Source: a virus. From it: 30,355 bases of DNA. The translations under genes were made by a program, and so were the position numbers. The DNA lies in the IMG/VR virus record IMGVR_UViG_3300047320_000112, positions 1-30,355 of that record; one strand, written 5' to 3'. How positions within the stretch are numbered: position 1 is the stretch's first letter; every line of letters starts with the position of its first letter. The notes beneath the pieces are model-generated. The model saw only the letters and a program-made list of their open reading frames with translations. It did not search any database and was not told the origin of the DNA. Below, piece by piece: positions 15,959 to 22,402 of this stretch.

Positions 15959-16681
15959 TTAGAATCGGGTAGCTCCAGCGCCCTTGCCGGCCTTCTTGGC
16001 CGCGGGGGCGCTCTCCCCCGTATCCTCTTCAGTTGTCTCAGCTGCCCCAGCCTCATTGGCCAGCGCTTCGGCAAACTCGGCCTTGGAATTCCAATCGACC
16101 GTTTTCAGGATCGGGAATTTGATACGGCCGAAAGCCTTGTTACTGTGCTGGTACGAACCGACATCGAGTTCGATGACGGGGAAGTCTTCAGGCCGCTGGC
16201 GCATTGCCTTGCCATAAGCCTTGCAGAGTTCGCCGATGGCATTCAGCCCCCCGCGAGACGAGGTCGTGAAGGTGAACAGCTCATCGCTGTCGGTCGCCTT
16301 CAGGATCAGGTAGTTCGAGAATGCCCATGGGTCTTGTGCTGCCCCCTGCGCATCCACGCCCCACTTATCCTTGTCGTCATCGCCCAGCGTGTTGCGCTTG
16401 GGCGGCTGGTAGCCTTCACTGACGCGGCCCATGATCTGGTCTGTCGGCTTGCCGTCTTCCCAGCGGATCCAGCCGACCATGAGTTCGTCCATGTTGGCGA
16501 CGTACCGAGTACCTTTCGGCACTTCCTCATTGTCTTCGCCGACGAGGTAATCGCCCTTGGAGAACTTCAAGAGCTTGCCGACGATGGACTTCTGGCTGAC
16601 CTGATCGCCGTAGGACTGGAAGTAGTTCCCGCCCGGATTGACGATGGAAGTGCCAGCCTGCTGCGTTGCTAAATCTTGCAT
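15959..16681 (-). CDS. Phage protein, likely ssDNA-binding or annealing partner of the nuclease
   Basis: 240 aa. The core has KFSKGDYLVGEDNEEVPKGT, ANMDELMVGWIRWEDGKP and, further on, DPWAFSNYLILKATDSDELF and a SSRGGLNAIGELCKAYGKAM stretch, then a Glu/Ala/Lys-rich tail ending GAGATRF. I recall similar proteins beside Cas4/RecB-like nuclease genes in alphaproteobacterial phages. Position between such a nuclease and the primase suggests a single-strand DNA-binding or annealing role (inference, like exo-bet pairs). The flexible tail with a terminal aromatic residue is compatible with an SSB-like C-terminus. Confidence 0.65.
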   Translation of the reverse strand: MQDLATQQAGTSIVNPGGNYFQSYGDQVSQKSIVGKLLKFSKGDYLVGEDNEEVPKGTRYVANMDELMVGWIRWEDGKPTDQIMGRVSEGYQPPKRNTLGDDDKDKWGVDAQGAAQDPWAFSNYLILKATDSDELFTFTTSSRGGLNAIGELCKAYGKAMRQRPEDFPVIELDVGSYQHSNKAFGRIKFPILKTVDWNSKAEFAEALANEAGAAETTEEDTGESAPAAKKAGKGAGATRF

Positions 16682-16712
16682 TGTGTATCTGCTTTCTGTT
16701 TCGAGTTGCTAT

Positions 16713-17807
16713 TCAGGCCGCGGCGGAATGCCGAGCCTGGGATTTTTCCGCCCCGTCAGGTTTGGAAACTGTGATGACCAGCCGATCAGATGGCTCGCCA
16801 GTGTTCTTCATGCCTTCCACGTCGATGCCGACCTCTGCAGCAGCTTCGCGGATTGCTTTATTGTCGTAGGTCTCTCGGCCCTTCATCGATGACCAGGACA
16901 CAGAGACGCCGTCGCCGACGAGACGCCGCAGTCCCTTAGCGCGCATGCGTGTTTTAATTTCCTCTTGCGCTTCACGGACCTGCTTCTCGCTCAGTTCAGC
17001 CGACCGTTCGGCAAACTTGAGCTGTCTTGCGAGATCAGCGATTTCCGCAACGAACTGAGGGTCCGCAACGCCACCGTCGGCTGGTACAGTCTTGCGCTGT
17101 CGGCCGCATGCTTGCGTGAATGGGCAATAGTCGCATTCCTTACCGCCAGCGATCCAACCTTCCGGCTTCAGATCAGCGGCGTTAGTCGCCGTCATGATTT
17201 CCGCGGCGCGCTTCTGAGCGGTCTCGTAAACCTTAGGCGTAAACGGGATGATGAACTCTTTGCCTTCCGACCAGAACGAGGCGTCGGTGTAGGACAGGAC
17301 GCTATGCATCGGCCGGAAATCCGTCTGATCCCAGATGATGCCCATCTGTACTTGGGTCTGGAAAACGTTCTCGGGCTTGGCCTCATTGAGGTTCGTCCGA
17401 GGGTCCGCGGTCTTACACTCGACCATCACCTCCGAGCCACTGTTTGGCGCGATCTCGTTAGGCTTGAGCCCGGTCAATAGCCCGTCTGGCGTGGCGGATA
17501 GGAAGCCACTGACAAACGTTTGTTGATCACTGCCGGCGAATAGCAGCCGATCGCCATACTGAGAGCGAAGCGCGGGCTCCCAAAAATGGTTCTCAAACAC
17601 TGTGCCGCGCTCGCGGGCGCCCCAGGTATCGACATAGTCGGGGTCGCGCGGGGCTGCATAGTGTGGATCATTCTCATTCTTCAGCCAGAAGACTTTGCGC
17701 GAGCATTGACCGATTTCCGACGCGCCGACGGTCTGCGACCGGTCAGTCGTCCAGTTCTTCTGGCGGGATAGCGCGTAGTCGTTCAGCGCAGACCGAATGA
17801 TACTCAT
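16713..17807 (-). CDS. Cas4/RecB-like PD-(D/E)XK exonuclease with a cysteine cluster
   Basis: 364 aa. The nuclease core is SATPDGLL (Asp108) and VMVECKTAD (Glu130, Lys132), preceded by a His near residue 74 and followed by a Gln-rich helix NVFQTQVQMG. Cys35 and the later Cys225, Cys228 and Cys234 (CDYCPFTQAC) match the four-cysteine iron-sulfur pattern of Cas4/AddB-type nucleases. The C-terminal third is a coiled coil plus a small beta domain. It probably resects phage DNA ends for recombination with the 240-aa protein. Its start overlaps the preceding stop as ATGA. Confidence 0.83.
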   Translation of the reverse strand: MSIIRSALNDYALSRQKNWTTDRSQTVGASEIGQCSRKVFWLKNENDPHYAAPRDPDYVDTWGARERGTVFENHFWEPALRSQYGDRLLFAGSDQQTFVSGFLSATPDGLLTGLKPNEIAPNSGSEVMVECKTADPRTNLNEAKPENVFQTQVQMGIIWDQTDFRPMHSVLSYTDASFWSEGKEFIIPFTPKVYETAQKRAAEIMTATNAADLKPEGWIAGGKECDYCPFTQACGRQRKTVPADGGVADPQFVAEIADLARQLKFAERSAELSEKQVREAQEEIKTRMRAKGLRRLVGDGVSVSWSSMKGRETYDNKAIREAAAEVGIDVEGMKNTGEPSDRLVITVSKPDGAEKSQARHSAAA

Positions 17808-18103
17808 TGCACTTCTTCCCTTTTTCTTGGGATGCTGACGGGATCAATACCCGCCGCTGCGAACATCATGTCGAGAGCATCAGCCCCCTTCACGAGCGTC
17901 TTGTTTTGGGCCCGCGTCCGACGAGCCTTCTCTTGCTGTTGCGTCATACAGTGCGAATTCGCCCAAGCCAGCGCACCATCTAGATCGCGCTCGATCACTT
18001 CAGCCGGCCATCCACTAGCCAACAGGTGCGCTGAAGCGAACGCGCGGCTCTTTCGGATGCTTTGCGGCAGCATCTGACATTTATGCGCGAGGTCCTTGTT
18101 CAC
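17804..18103 (-). CDS. Hypothetical protein, 99 aa, GTG start
   Basis: 99 aa. Starts with GTG, which overlaps the preceding TGA (GTGA). Basic, helical, with SIRKSRAFASAHLLASGWPAEVIERDL in the first half (quoted in part: SAHLLASGWPAEVIERDL) and DALDMMFAAAGIDPVSIP near the end. No family is recognised. It is co-translated with the Cas4-like nuclease downstream and may help it, but nothing in the sequence shows this. Confidence 0.65.
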   Translation of the reverse strand: MNKDLAHKCQMLPQSIRKSRAFASAHLLASGWPAEVIERDLDGALAWANSHCMTQQQEKARRTRAQNKTLVKGADALDMMFAAAGIDPVSIPRKREEVQ

Positions 18104-18585
18104 TGGAACACCTGCATGTTGGAACGGATAATCTCAAAGGCTGTTGGCGGCTCGTCGAAAATGCTGTCGTCGAACGGAGCCAAGCCTTGCTGAACGCGAT
18201 GGCGGGCAATGCCGGTGCTGATGAGCGACAGAATGTCTTGGCGCGTCGTTCGGTCCGCGTGGAGAAACCACTGGCATTTTGCGAGGAAGCTGATCAGGCC
18301 GGATGCGCTAACAACCGCCAGCGTGTCGAGGATCTTCAGAAGCTCGGAAACTTCCGACCGATATTTGCCCTGCAAGAGGTTTGCCCGACGCTCAGCAATG
18401 AATGCGCGGTAATGCTTGAGCTGCGCCTGTCGCTCGAAAGCTGCTTTATCGCTGGGCGATGCAACCATAGGCGCGTCAGCGTCCGACTTGACGACAAGCT
18501 TTGCCAGCGAGCGTTCAATGAACTTGTCGCGCCGTTTGCTGGCCGCAACCTGCTGGCGATCCGCCGTTTCGAGGAAAGCGTTCAT
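18100..18585 (-). CDS. Hypothetical helical protein, 161 aa
   Basis: 161 aa, basic and helical. The start is the ATG at 18585, which overlaps the VRR-NUC stop as ATGA; an ATG 5 codons earlier is less likely. The C-terminal half contains LISFLAKCQWFLHADRTTRQ and ends in PTAFEIIRSNMQVFQ. I do not recognise a domain. It lies in the run of overlapping replication and recombination genes. Confidence 0.65.
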   Translation of the reverse strand: MNAFLETADRQQVAASKRRDKFIERSLAKLVVKSDADAPMVASPSDKAAFERQAQLKHYRAFIAERRANLLQGKYRSEVSELLKILDTLAVVSASGLISFLAKCQWFLHADRTTRQDILSLISTGIARHRVQQGLAPFDDSIFDEPPTAFEIIRSNMQVFQ

Positions 18586-18926
18586 TTCAGCACGCCCCAT
18601 CCCTTCAACACTTCGATGGCTTCATCAACCGATCGAGCCATGCCCCACAGGTGCCCAAGCCGAACGCATCGTGCTTTGAATCCGAGCTGGTAATCTGAGA
18701 GGGACCCGACCTCTGTTTTCATTTCGAGCCAAGCAGCACGCCCTCCCGACAGCATAAAGCAAAGATCTGCAACGCCAGGGAAAAGACCTTCCGCGCTCAT
18801 CTTCTGAGCAACGCGGGCGTTCCTGAGACCGCCGTTCGGGATAGAGAAATAAAACACATCTGGCTCTGCGTTCTCGCGCAAATGTTTGATTAGACGAACT
18901 TGCAGACTATGCTCGGATGTTGTCAC
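18582..18926 (-). CDS. VRR-NUC domain nuclease
   Basis: 114 aa, a single VRR-NUC (PD-(D/E)XK-type) domain. Marks: FYFSIPNGGLRNARVA, then GVADLCFML with the catalytic Asp and AAWLEMKTEVGSLSDYQ with the E-x-K pair and the conserved Gln. VRR-NUC proteins of phages are structure-specific or Holliday-junction nucleases in replication and recombination. The start is GTG overlapping the preceding TGA. Length and motifs match complete stand-alone members. Confidence 0.88.
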   Translation of the reverse strand: MTTSEHSLQVRLIKHLRENAEPDVFYFSIPNGGLRNARVAQKMSAEGLFPGVADLCFMLSGGRAAWLEMKTEVGSLSDYQLGFKARCVRLGHLWGMARSVDEAIEVLKGWGVLK

Positions 18927-19231
18927 ACCCTCTCCTCCACATAACCGCGCATGTCATTCTTCTTGCAGGCAGGCGCGTCTATAGTGTTGGTGTCCCATGT
19001 GAGGTCACAGCGCGGGCAAATCATTTGATCGGAATACTGAATTGCGGCGCATCTTGTTGGCGGCGTTACTTTGGCCCGAAGGATGCGAACACTGTCGACG
19101 GCAAGCCCCGATATCTGCCCGAGCGATAATTTGATGCGCCGAAATCCATTGTCTTGAATCTCAAGGTTGAGAAAGACCTCTTCGTCGTTATCGGTGAGAT
19201 AGGCGAGCTTTGCTGGCACGGCTTCGATCAT
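18923..19231 (-). CDS. Small zinc-ribbon-like protein, 102 aa
   Basis: 102 aa. The N-terminal half is beta-rich (AYLTDNDEEVFLNLEIQDNG). The C-terminal half has Cys residues at CAAIQYSDQMICPRC and later APACKKND, a likely single zinc site. Function unknown. The ATG overlaps the stop of the Myb-like gene as ATGA. A role in DNA or RNA binding is possible from the zinc-ribbon look only. Confidence 0.65.
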   Translation of the reverse strand: MIEAVPAKLAYLTDNDEEVFLNLEIQDNGFRRIKLSLGQISGLAVDSVRILRAKVTPPTRCAAIQYSDQMICPRCDLTWDTNTIDAPACKKNDMRGYVEERV

Positions 19232-19638
19232 GCCCCGCTCCTCTTATCAAGAGCAGAGAACCCCGGCTTCGGATCTCCACAGAATGCCGCAGTGAGATCA
19301 CGAGCAGGCAACGCTAGCCGTCGATCTCGTTCAATGAAGATCTCCGCGCACGGCAATTCACGAGCATTTTGGAGGCCCGCCGCCTGTCGTCCGCTCTTTT
19401 CGTACTTCTTCTTCTCGTCCCGCTTGCGACGCTGATATTCGCGCTTTGCCTCACGCTGTTCAGGCGTGAAGTTCATCAACTGAAACTTTGCCTTGACCGC
19501 CTTGTGTGATCGGCCGAGCAATTCGGCAATGCGCGACCAGTCGGCGCCATCGTTCCTCAGTTTATCGGCACGATCCCACTCTTCAGCAGTCCAAGGGTTG
19601 GCCGGCTCACGATGTGCTGGGGTATGCCAATGTGTCAT
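19228..19638 (-). CDS. Myb/SANT-like (GcrA-like) HTH protein
   Basis: 136 aa. Residues 15-52 (PWTAEEWDRADKLRNDG, DWSRIAELLGRSHKAVKAKF) form a Myb/SANT-like tri-helix with Trp16, Trp21 and Trp34, close in style to GcrA-type cell-cycle regulators of alphaproteobacteria. A very basic stretch, REAKREYQRRKRDEKKKYEK, follows and probably contacts DNA. It may act as an early transcription regulator of the phage or imitate the host factor. It stands in the early left operon between small unknown genes. Confidence 0.75.
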   Translation of the reverse strand: MTHWHTPAHREPANPWTAEEWDRADKLRNDGADWSRIAELLGRSHKAVKAKFQLMNFTPEQREAKREYQRRKRDEKKKYEKSGRQAAGLQNARELPCAEIFIERDRRLALPARDLTAAFCGDPKPGFSALDKRSGA

Positions 19639-19647
19639 GATCAGCCC

Positions 19648-20016
19648 TTAAGCTCCGGTGCGATCCAAATTGCGAATGACGACAGCCGCGCGGACCAGCA
19701 GATCAATTTCAGCGCTATGTAGATTCTCGTTTTTTGCACGTAGTCCCTCCGCGATCGCTTCGTATTGAGATGCGAGCATTTGCGCTTCGCGTTTCGCCTT
19801 CTTGATCATCGCTTCTCGCTTGATGGCGACTATTGCGAGGTGATCTTCTTTTGTTATTTCGCCCAACCAAAGAGACCGAGCGGTTCGGAAGCTGACCCCC
19901 TGAACGCTCTTGGCAACCTTCTCAAGCCAGCGGTGCTGTTCGCCGTGTCTCGGCGCGTAGCCCACCAAATCGATCATTGCTTCGCGGACACTCATTTTGG
20001 ACGACTTCTCCAACAT
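19648..20016 (-). CDS. Hypothetical early protein, 122 aa
   Basis: 122 aa, helical and basic, not assigned to a family. It has VREAMIDLVGYAPRHGEQHR near the start, which looks like an HTH-type N-terminus, then RTARSLWLGEITKEDHLAIV, and a coiled C-terminal half. The ribosome site GGAGAGG lies 8 nt upstream of the ATG. Its position in the early left operon and its N-terminal helical pair leave a DNA-binding role open. Confidence 0.65.
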   Translation of the reverse strand: MLEKSSKMSVREAMIDLVGYAPRHGEQHRWLEKVAKSVQGVSFRTARSLWLGEITKEDHLAIVAIKREAMIKKAKREAQMLASQYEAIAEGLRAKNENLHSAEIDLLVRAAVVIRNLDRTGA

Positions 20017-20087
20017 TTGGATTCCTCTCCGTGCTTATTGAGATGCATGAAGAAGAACGACGCAGACCCTGTAGACACGTTTCTTTT

Positions 20088-20109
20088 GCTCTCGATTGCA
20101 GTCGAGAGC
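20088..20109. repeat. Perfect 8-bp inverted repeat, intergenic
   Basis: GCTCTCGA-TTGCAG-TCGAGAGC. It lies in the 102-nt gap between two early minus-strand genes. There is no T-run in the direction of transcription (the minus strand continues AAAAG), so it is not a standard terminator. It could be an operator or an RNA hairpin. Confidence 0.8.
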
Positions 20110-20118
20110 GTTGTGAAT

Positions 20119-20319
20119 TCAATTAGACAGTTTGATCAGAGCGATGCCGATTACCGGCAAAAGGAAGATGAGAGCGATGACCAGCGACCAGAACACGAGA
20201 GACAAAGCATCGCGTTGGCCGTCGGATAAAGATTGATCAGGATCGCGCTTGTTGCCCCCAGGCGCGCTGTGAGACGCAGGCGGCCGGACGTTCCCCGCGT
20301 AGGTCGCCTGCGGGCTCAT
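20119..20319 (-). CDS. Small membrane protein, 66 aa
   Basis: 66 aa. The first 40 residues are hydrophilic, Pro/Gly-rich and cytoplasmic-looking. A single membrane helix follows near the C-terminus (LVFWSLVIALIFLLPVIGIA). The ATG at 20319 has GGAGG 6 nt upstream. A tail-anchored orientation is likely. Function unknown; superinfection exclusion or another host-membrane role is possible but not shown. Confidence 0.65.
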   Translation of the reverse strand: MSPQATYAGNVRPPASHSAPGGNKRDPDQSLSDGQRDALSLVFWSLVIALIFLLPVIGIALIKLSN

Positions 20320-20447
20320 GTTTGCCTCCATGCACGGAGGAAAGCGGCAAATGACCTCTGGAAACGCTGCTTTAGGCTGATGGACGACTCATAAGGGACC
20401 ATGCATGCTTGAGCGTTGTCCCATTTAAACAATTTGTAGGAGCCATC

Positions 20448-20765
20448 ATGAGCGAGAGCGCCACAACCAAATCCCCCACTGAAGTAATCCCCTCCATAGA
20501 GGGAGAGGCGTCCGCTATTGCCAGCGCTCACGCACCCTTCATATACATTGATGGCGTTATTACTCAGGGATTTGCCAATGGCATTGGCAACATGACCTTG
20601 GAAGCCATTCGCCACGGCGTAGTTGGCGGCAAGGTCGTTACCGACCGAGTTGTTGTAGCCCATCTGCGGATGGGAGTGATTGGATTGCAGAGCATTAAGG
20701 CCGCCTGTGAAGCGATGCTGCTTCAAATGCTTCCTGTTGAAAATCCTGAAGGCAAGGCGAACTGA
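20448..20765 (+). CDS. Conserved phage protein of unknown function, 105 aa
   Basis: 105 aa on the plus strand inside the leftward early operon. The ATG has TAGGAG 6 nt upstream. The core FIYIDGVITQGFANGIGN, then VVVAHLRMGVIGLQSI and a C-terminal helix AACEAMLLQML, matches a small family I recall from alphaproteobacterial phages (pattern YxDG...VAHLR). The role of the family is unknown. A 152-codon minus-strand ORF fully covers it and joins its neighbours by ATGA overlaps, but ribosome site and family resemblance favour the plus strand. Confidence 0.72.
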   Translation: MSESATTKSPTEVIPSIEGEASAIASAHAPFIYIDGVITQGFANGIGNMTLEAIRHGVVGGKVVTDRVVVAHLRMGVIGLQSIKAACEAMLLQMLPVENPEGKAN

Positions 20766-20770
20766 TTTCA

Positions 20771-21019
20771 TCATTGCGCGCCTCGCTTAATCGCGGGGCT
20801 CGCACCACGGCGGAGAATGCGGTCGATGAATGATTCCTTCGGCGCAGGCTTTGGCTGTTTCTCAAGCTCTTCGCAGACAATGCGCCGAATGCGATTTTCT
20901 TCGGCAATCTCCACCGACAGGACGGCGCACTCATTGCAGATGTTGCCGCACCGGCCTGCAATGAGATCTCTCACGTCGTACTGGCTCTTCTCGCAGAAGG
21001 AGCAATGCAACGTGTTCAT
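20771..21019 (-). CDS. ClpX-type zinc finger protein
   Basis: 82 aa. The N-terminus CSFCEKSQYDVRDLIAG with NICNEC (Cys6, Cys9, Cys28, Cys31) is the four-cysteine zinc domain found at the N-terminus of ClpX, here without the ATPase. The C-terminal half is a charged helix and a basic tail. In ClpX this domain binds adaptors and substrates, so a phage copy could act as a decoy or adaptor for host ClpXP (inference). It overlaps the stop of the Cro-like gene (ATGA) and is the second gene of the early left operon. Confidence 0.82.
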   Translation of the reverse strand: MNTLHCSFCEKSQYDVRDLIAGRCGNICNECAVLSVEIAEENRIRRIVCEELEKQPKPAPKESFIDRILRRGASPAIKRGAQ

Positions 21020-21246
21020 GCCGCTGGCTCCTGCGTTGCAGGCTCACGCATGCCCCACAGCGATGCAGGCGCCGTCTTGCCGGCCACTTGGAGCGCCTCA
21101 GTCATCGCGACGTATGTGTTTGCCGGGAACGTCTTTGACACCCGCCAATTCCATACGGCTTTAGGATTGCTTGACGTGATTGCAACAACGGAGGCATTGC
21201 CCCCGAGGGCGTCCATAACTTCTGCTGTGGTGGAAAGCTCTTGCAT
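21016..21246 (-). CDS. Cro-like HTH repressor, first gene of the early left operon
   Basis: 76 aa. The HTH core is VMDALGGNASVVAITSSNPK followed by AVWNWRVSKTFPANTYVAM, the Cro/YdaS-like pattern (G-G-x-x-x-V, then N-W-R in the recognition helix) and TAPASLWGM. It should bind the operators of the switch and antagonise the CI-like gene. The start MQELSTT is chosen because a minus-strand promoter lies directly upstream and would start transcription at about this ATG, making the mRNA leaderless. An in-frame ATG 3 codons earlier (21255) falls inside the -10 box and is therefore rejected. Confidence 0.8.
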   Translation of the reverse strand: MQELSTTAEVMDALGGNASVVAITSSNPKAVWNWRVSKTFPANTYVAMTEALQVAGKTAPASLWGMREPATQEPAA

Positions 21247-21252
21247 GCCCCA

Positions 21253-21281
21253 CATTATTTCCAAGTTATTTGGAAATGCAA
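21253..21281 (-). promoter_or_regulatory. Early left promoter with operator in the spacer
   Basis: Minus strand: -35 TTGCAT (21281-21276), a 17-bp spacer and -10 ATAATG (21258-21253). The spacer is the core of a perfect operator, TTTCCAA-GTTAT-TTGGAAA (21258-21276). A repressor bound there would block RNA polymerase directly. Confidence 0.75.
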
Positions 21282-21300
21282 GCCCCCAAGAGACTTTCTT

Positions 21301-21317
21301 GGCAAAATATTTTGGAA
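21301..21317. promoter_or_regulatory. Second operator, upstream of the CI-like gene
   Basis: GGCAAA-ATATT-TTGGAA has one consensus arm and one weak arm, with the same 5-bp gap as the perfect operator 24 bp away. It lies 20 bp upstream of the repressor start and is a candidate autoregulation site. Confidence 0.55.
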
Positions 21318-21336
21318 GTGGCGACAATGGCCACGC

Positions 21337-21663
21337 ATGCCAGATTCAGCTGAAAACATGTCCAACGCAGCCGTAGCCAAGCGACTGAGGGATTTGCGAC
21401 GTTCTGTCGCAGGCGACAATCAGACTTCTTTCGCCAAGCTCATGGGCATTGAGGTTAAACGCTGGAATAACTTTGAGCGGGGAAGCCCTCTTTCAAAAGA
21501 GATAGCCTTCGTCCTCGTAACCAAGATTCCTGGCCTGACCCTCGACTGGCTCTGGCGGGGGGTCGAAGATGGCCTGTCCGTAAAGCTTCAGCGAGAGCTT
21601 ACAGAGGCCGGGAAAGCCACAACCTCCGCGACACCAGCGGCGGCCAGAGGCGTGCGAGGTTGA
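21337..21663 (+). CDS. CI-like HTH repressor (lysogeny regulator candidate)
   Basis: 108 aa. An XRE-type HTH is at about 11-65: VAKRLRDLRRSVAGDNQTSF, AKLMGIEVKRWNNFERGSPL, then TLDWLWRGVEDG as in short phage repressors. There is no LexA/peptidase-type C-terminal domain, so induction by RecA self-cleavage is not expected. The start is the ATG at 21337; another ATG 7 codons later is possible, and neither has a good ribosome site. It faces the Cro-like gene across two operators. The 3' end overlaps a minus-strand gene by 76 bp. Confidence 0.75.
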   Translation: MPDSAENMSNAAVAKRLRDLRRSVAGDNQTSFAKLMGIEVKRWNNFERGSPLSKEIAFVLVTKIPGLTLDWLWRGVEDGLSVKLQRELTEAGKATTSATPAAARGVRG

Positions 21664-21794
21664 TCAGCGCACAGAAACCCAACGACCAATTCTTTAGTTA
21701 ATTCAAGAACCGCCAAAGCGTCATCAGTCTTCTCTGGGAGCTGGGCTGCTATCTGGATGGCTTGGCGACGGCGCCAATTCTGGTCGTCTGGCAT
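21588..21794 (-). CDS. Small protein convergent with the repressor, 68 aa
   Basis: 68 aa. Begins MPDDQNWRRRQAIQIAAQLP and continues EKTDDALAVLELTKELVVGF, a helical pair that looks like a genuine small protein of alphaproteobacterial phages. GGAGGGGG lies close upstream of the ATG. Its last 25 codons are antisense to the repressor 3' end, so transcription of the two genes could interfere. Function unknown. Confidence 0.6.
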   Translation of the reverse strand: MPDDQNWRRRQAIQIAAQLPEKTDDALAVLELTKELVVGFLCADQPRTPLAAAGVAEVVAFPASVSSR

Positions 21795-21900
21795 TCCCAA
21801 CCCCCTCCAATTCCTCGCCCCGGTTCCCGAGGCTGGGCCGTGCTGCACTGCGGAACCTATCGTGAACATTAGGATGACTCCGGCGTCACACATACGTCAA

Positions 21901-21942
21901 GTCGAAGTTATTTTAAATTGCACCCATCCAAATTATTTTGAA
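21901..21942. promoter_or_regulatory. Two imperfect operators upstream of the early right promoter
   Basis: ATCCAA-ATTAT-TTTGAA (21926-21942) and, more weakly, GTCGAA-GTTAT-TTTAAA (from 21901). Both keep the 5-bp AT-rich gap of the perfect operator. They lie 31 and 56 bp upstream of the operator within the promoter and could allow cooperative binding. Confidence 0.5.
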
Positions 21943-21950
21943 ATTAGGCC

Positions 21951-21979
21951 TTGCGTATCCAAATTTCTTGGATCATAGT
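21951..21979 (+). promoter_or_regulatory. Early right promoter with operator in the spacer
   Basis: -35 TTGCGT (21951-21956), 17-bp spacer, -10 CATAGT (21974-21979). The whole spacer is the inverted repeat ATCCAA-ATTTC-TTGGAT (21957-21973). The design is the same as that of the leftward promoter. It would drive the plus-strand operon starting at 22016. Confidence 0.7.
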
Positions 21980-22015
21980 CCTCCCCATCGAAAGACACTC
22001 GGGGAGTTAGGCAAA

Positions 22016-22402
22016 ATGGCGAAGGCGAACACATTCACTTACCGGTTCGACGAACTTCCCCTCATCATCGACGGCGGGTTCGAAGATCAGGGCGTTCGCG
22101 GTGAAGCTGAGATTTCGTATTTCCCTGACGGTGAATGGTCGATCCAGTCCATCGGTATCGAAGTCTCTCGCTTCAAGAACGCCGAGGAAATGCGCGCTAC
22201 CGGCATCACGTCGAAGTGGGTTCGCAAAATTCACCAGCTCGACGCGGGCACCCCCCTCTTCCTTCTGATCTATCACCGGCTTGAGCACGAGTGCCGCGAG
22301 GCCTTGACTGACGCTGTTCATGACGAGATCGCGAACAATTCACCAGCAGCATGGATTGCTGATCACCAACGCGACTTGCTCAAGCATGAGGAGCGGGTGT
22401 GA
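22016..22402 (+). CDS. Hypothetical protein, 128 aa, first gene of the right operon
   Basis: 128 aa. Starts MAKANTFTYRFDELPLIIDG with a beta-rich N-terminal half (GEAEISYFPDGEWSIQSIGI) and a helical C-terminal half ending in LLKHEERV. I know no function. GGGGAG lies about 10 nt upstream of the ATG, 30 nt or so after the predicted transcription start. Expressed first from the repressed early promoter, it is a good candidate for an early host-takeover or regulatory protein; this is position-based. Confidence 0.7.
   Translation: MAKANTFTYRFDELPLIIDGGFEDQGVRGEAEISYFPDGEWSIQSIGIEVSRFKNAEEMRATGITSKWVRKIHQLDAGTPLFLLIYHRLEHECREALTDAVHDEIANNSPAAWIADHQRDLLKHEERV

Noticed and set aside
16713-17807. CRISPR Cas4 as part of an adaptation module
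   Set aside because: No cas1, cas2 or array is nearby; its neighbours are phage recombination and replication genes.
20409-20447. 13-codon upstream extension of the 105-aa plus-strand gene
   Set aside because: The internal ATG at 20448 has a good ribosome site (TAGGAG), whereas the upstream start has none.
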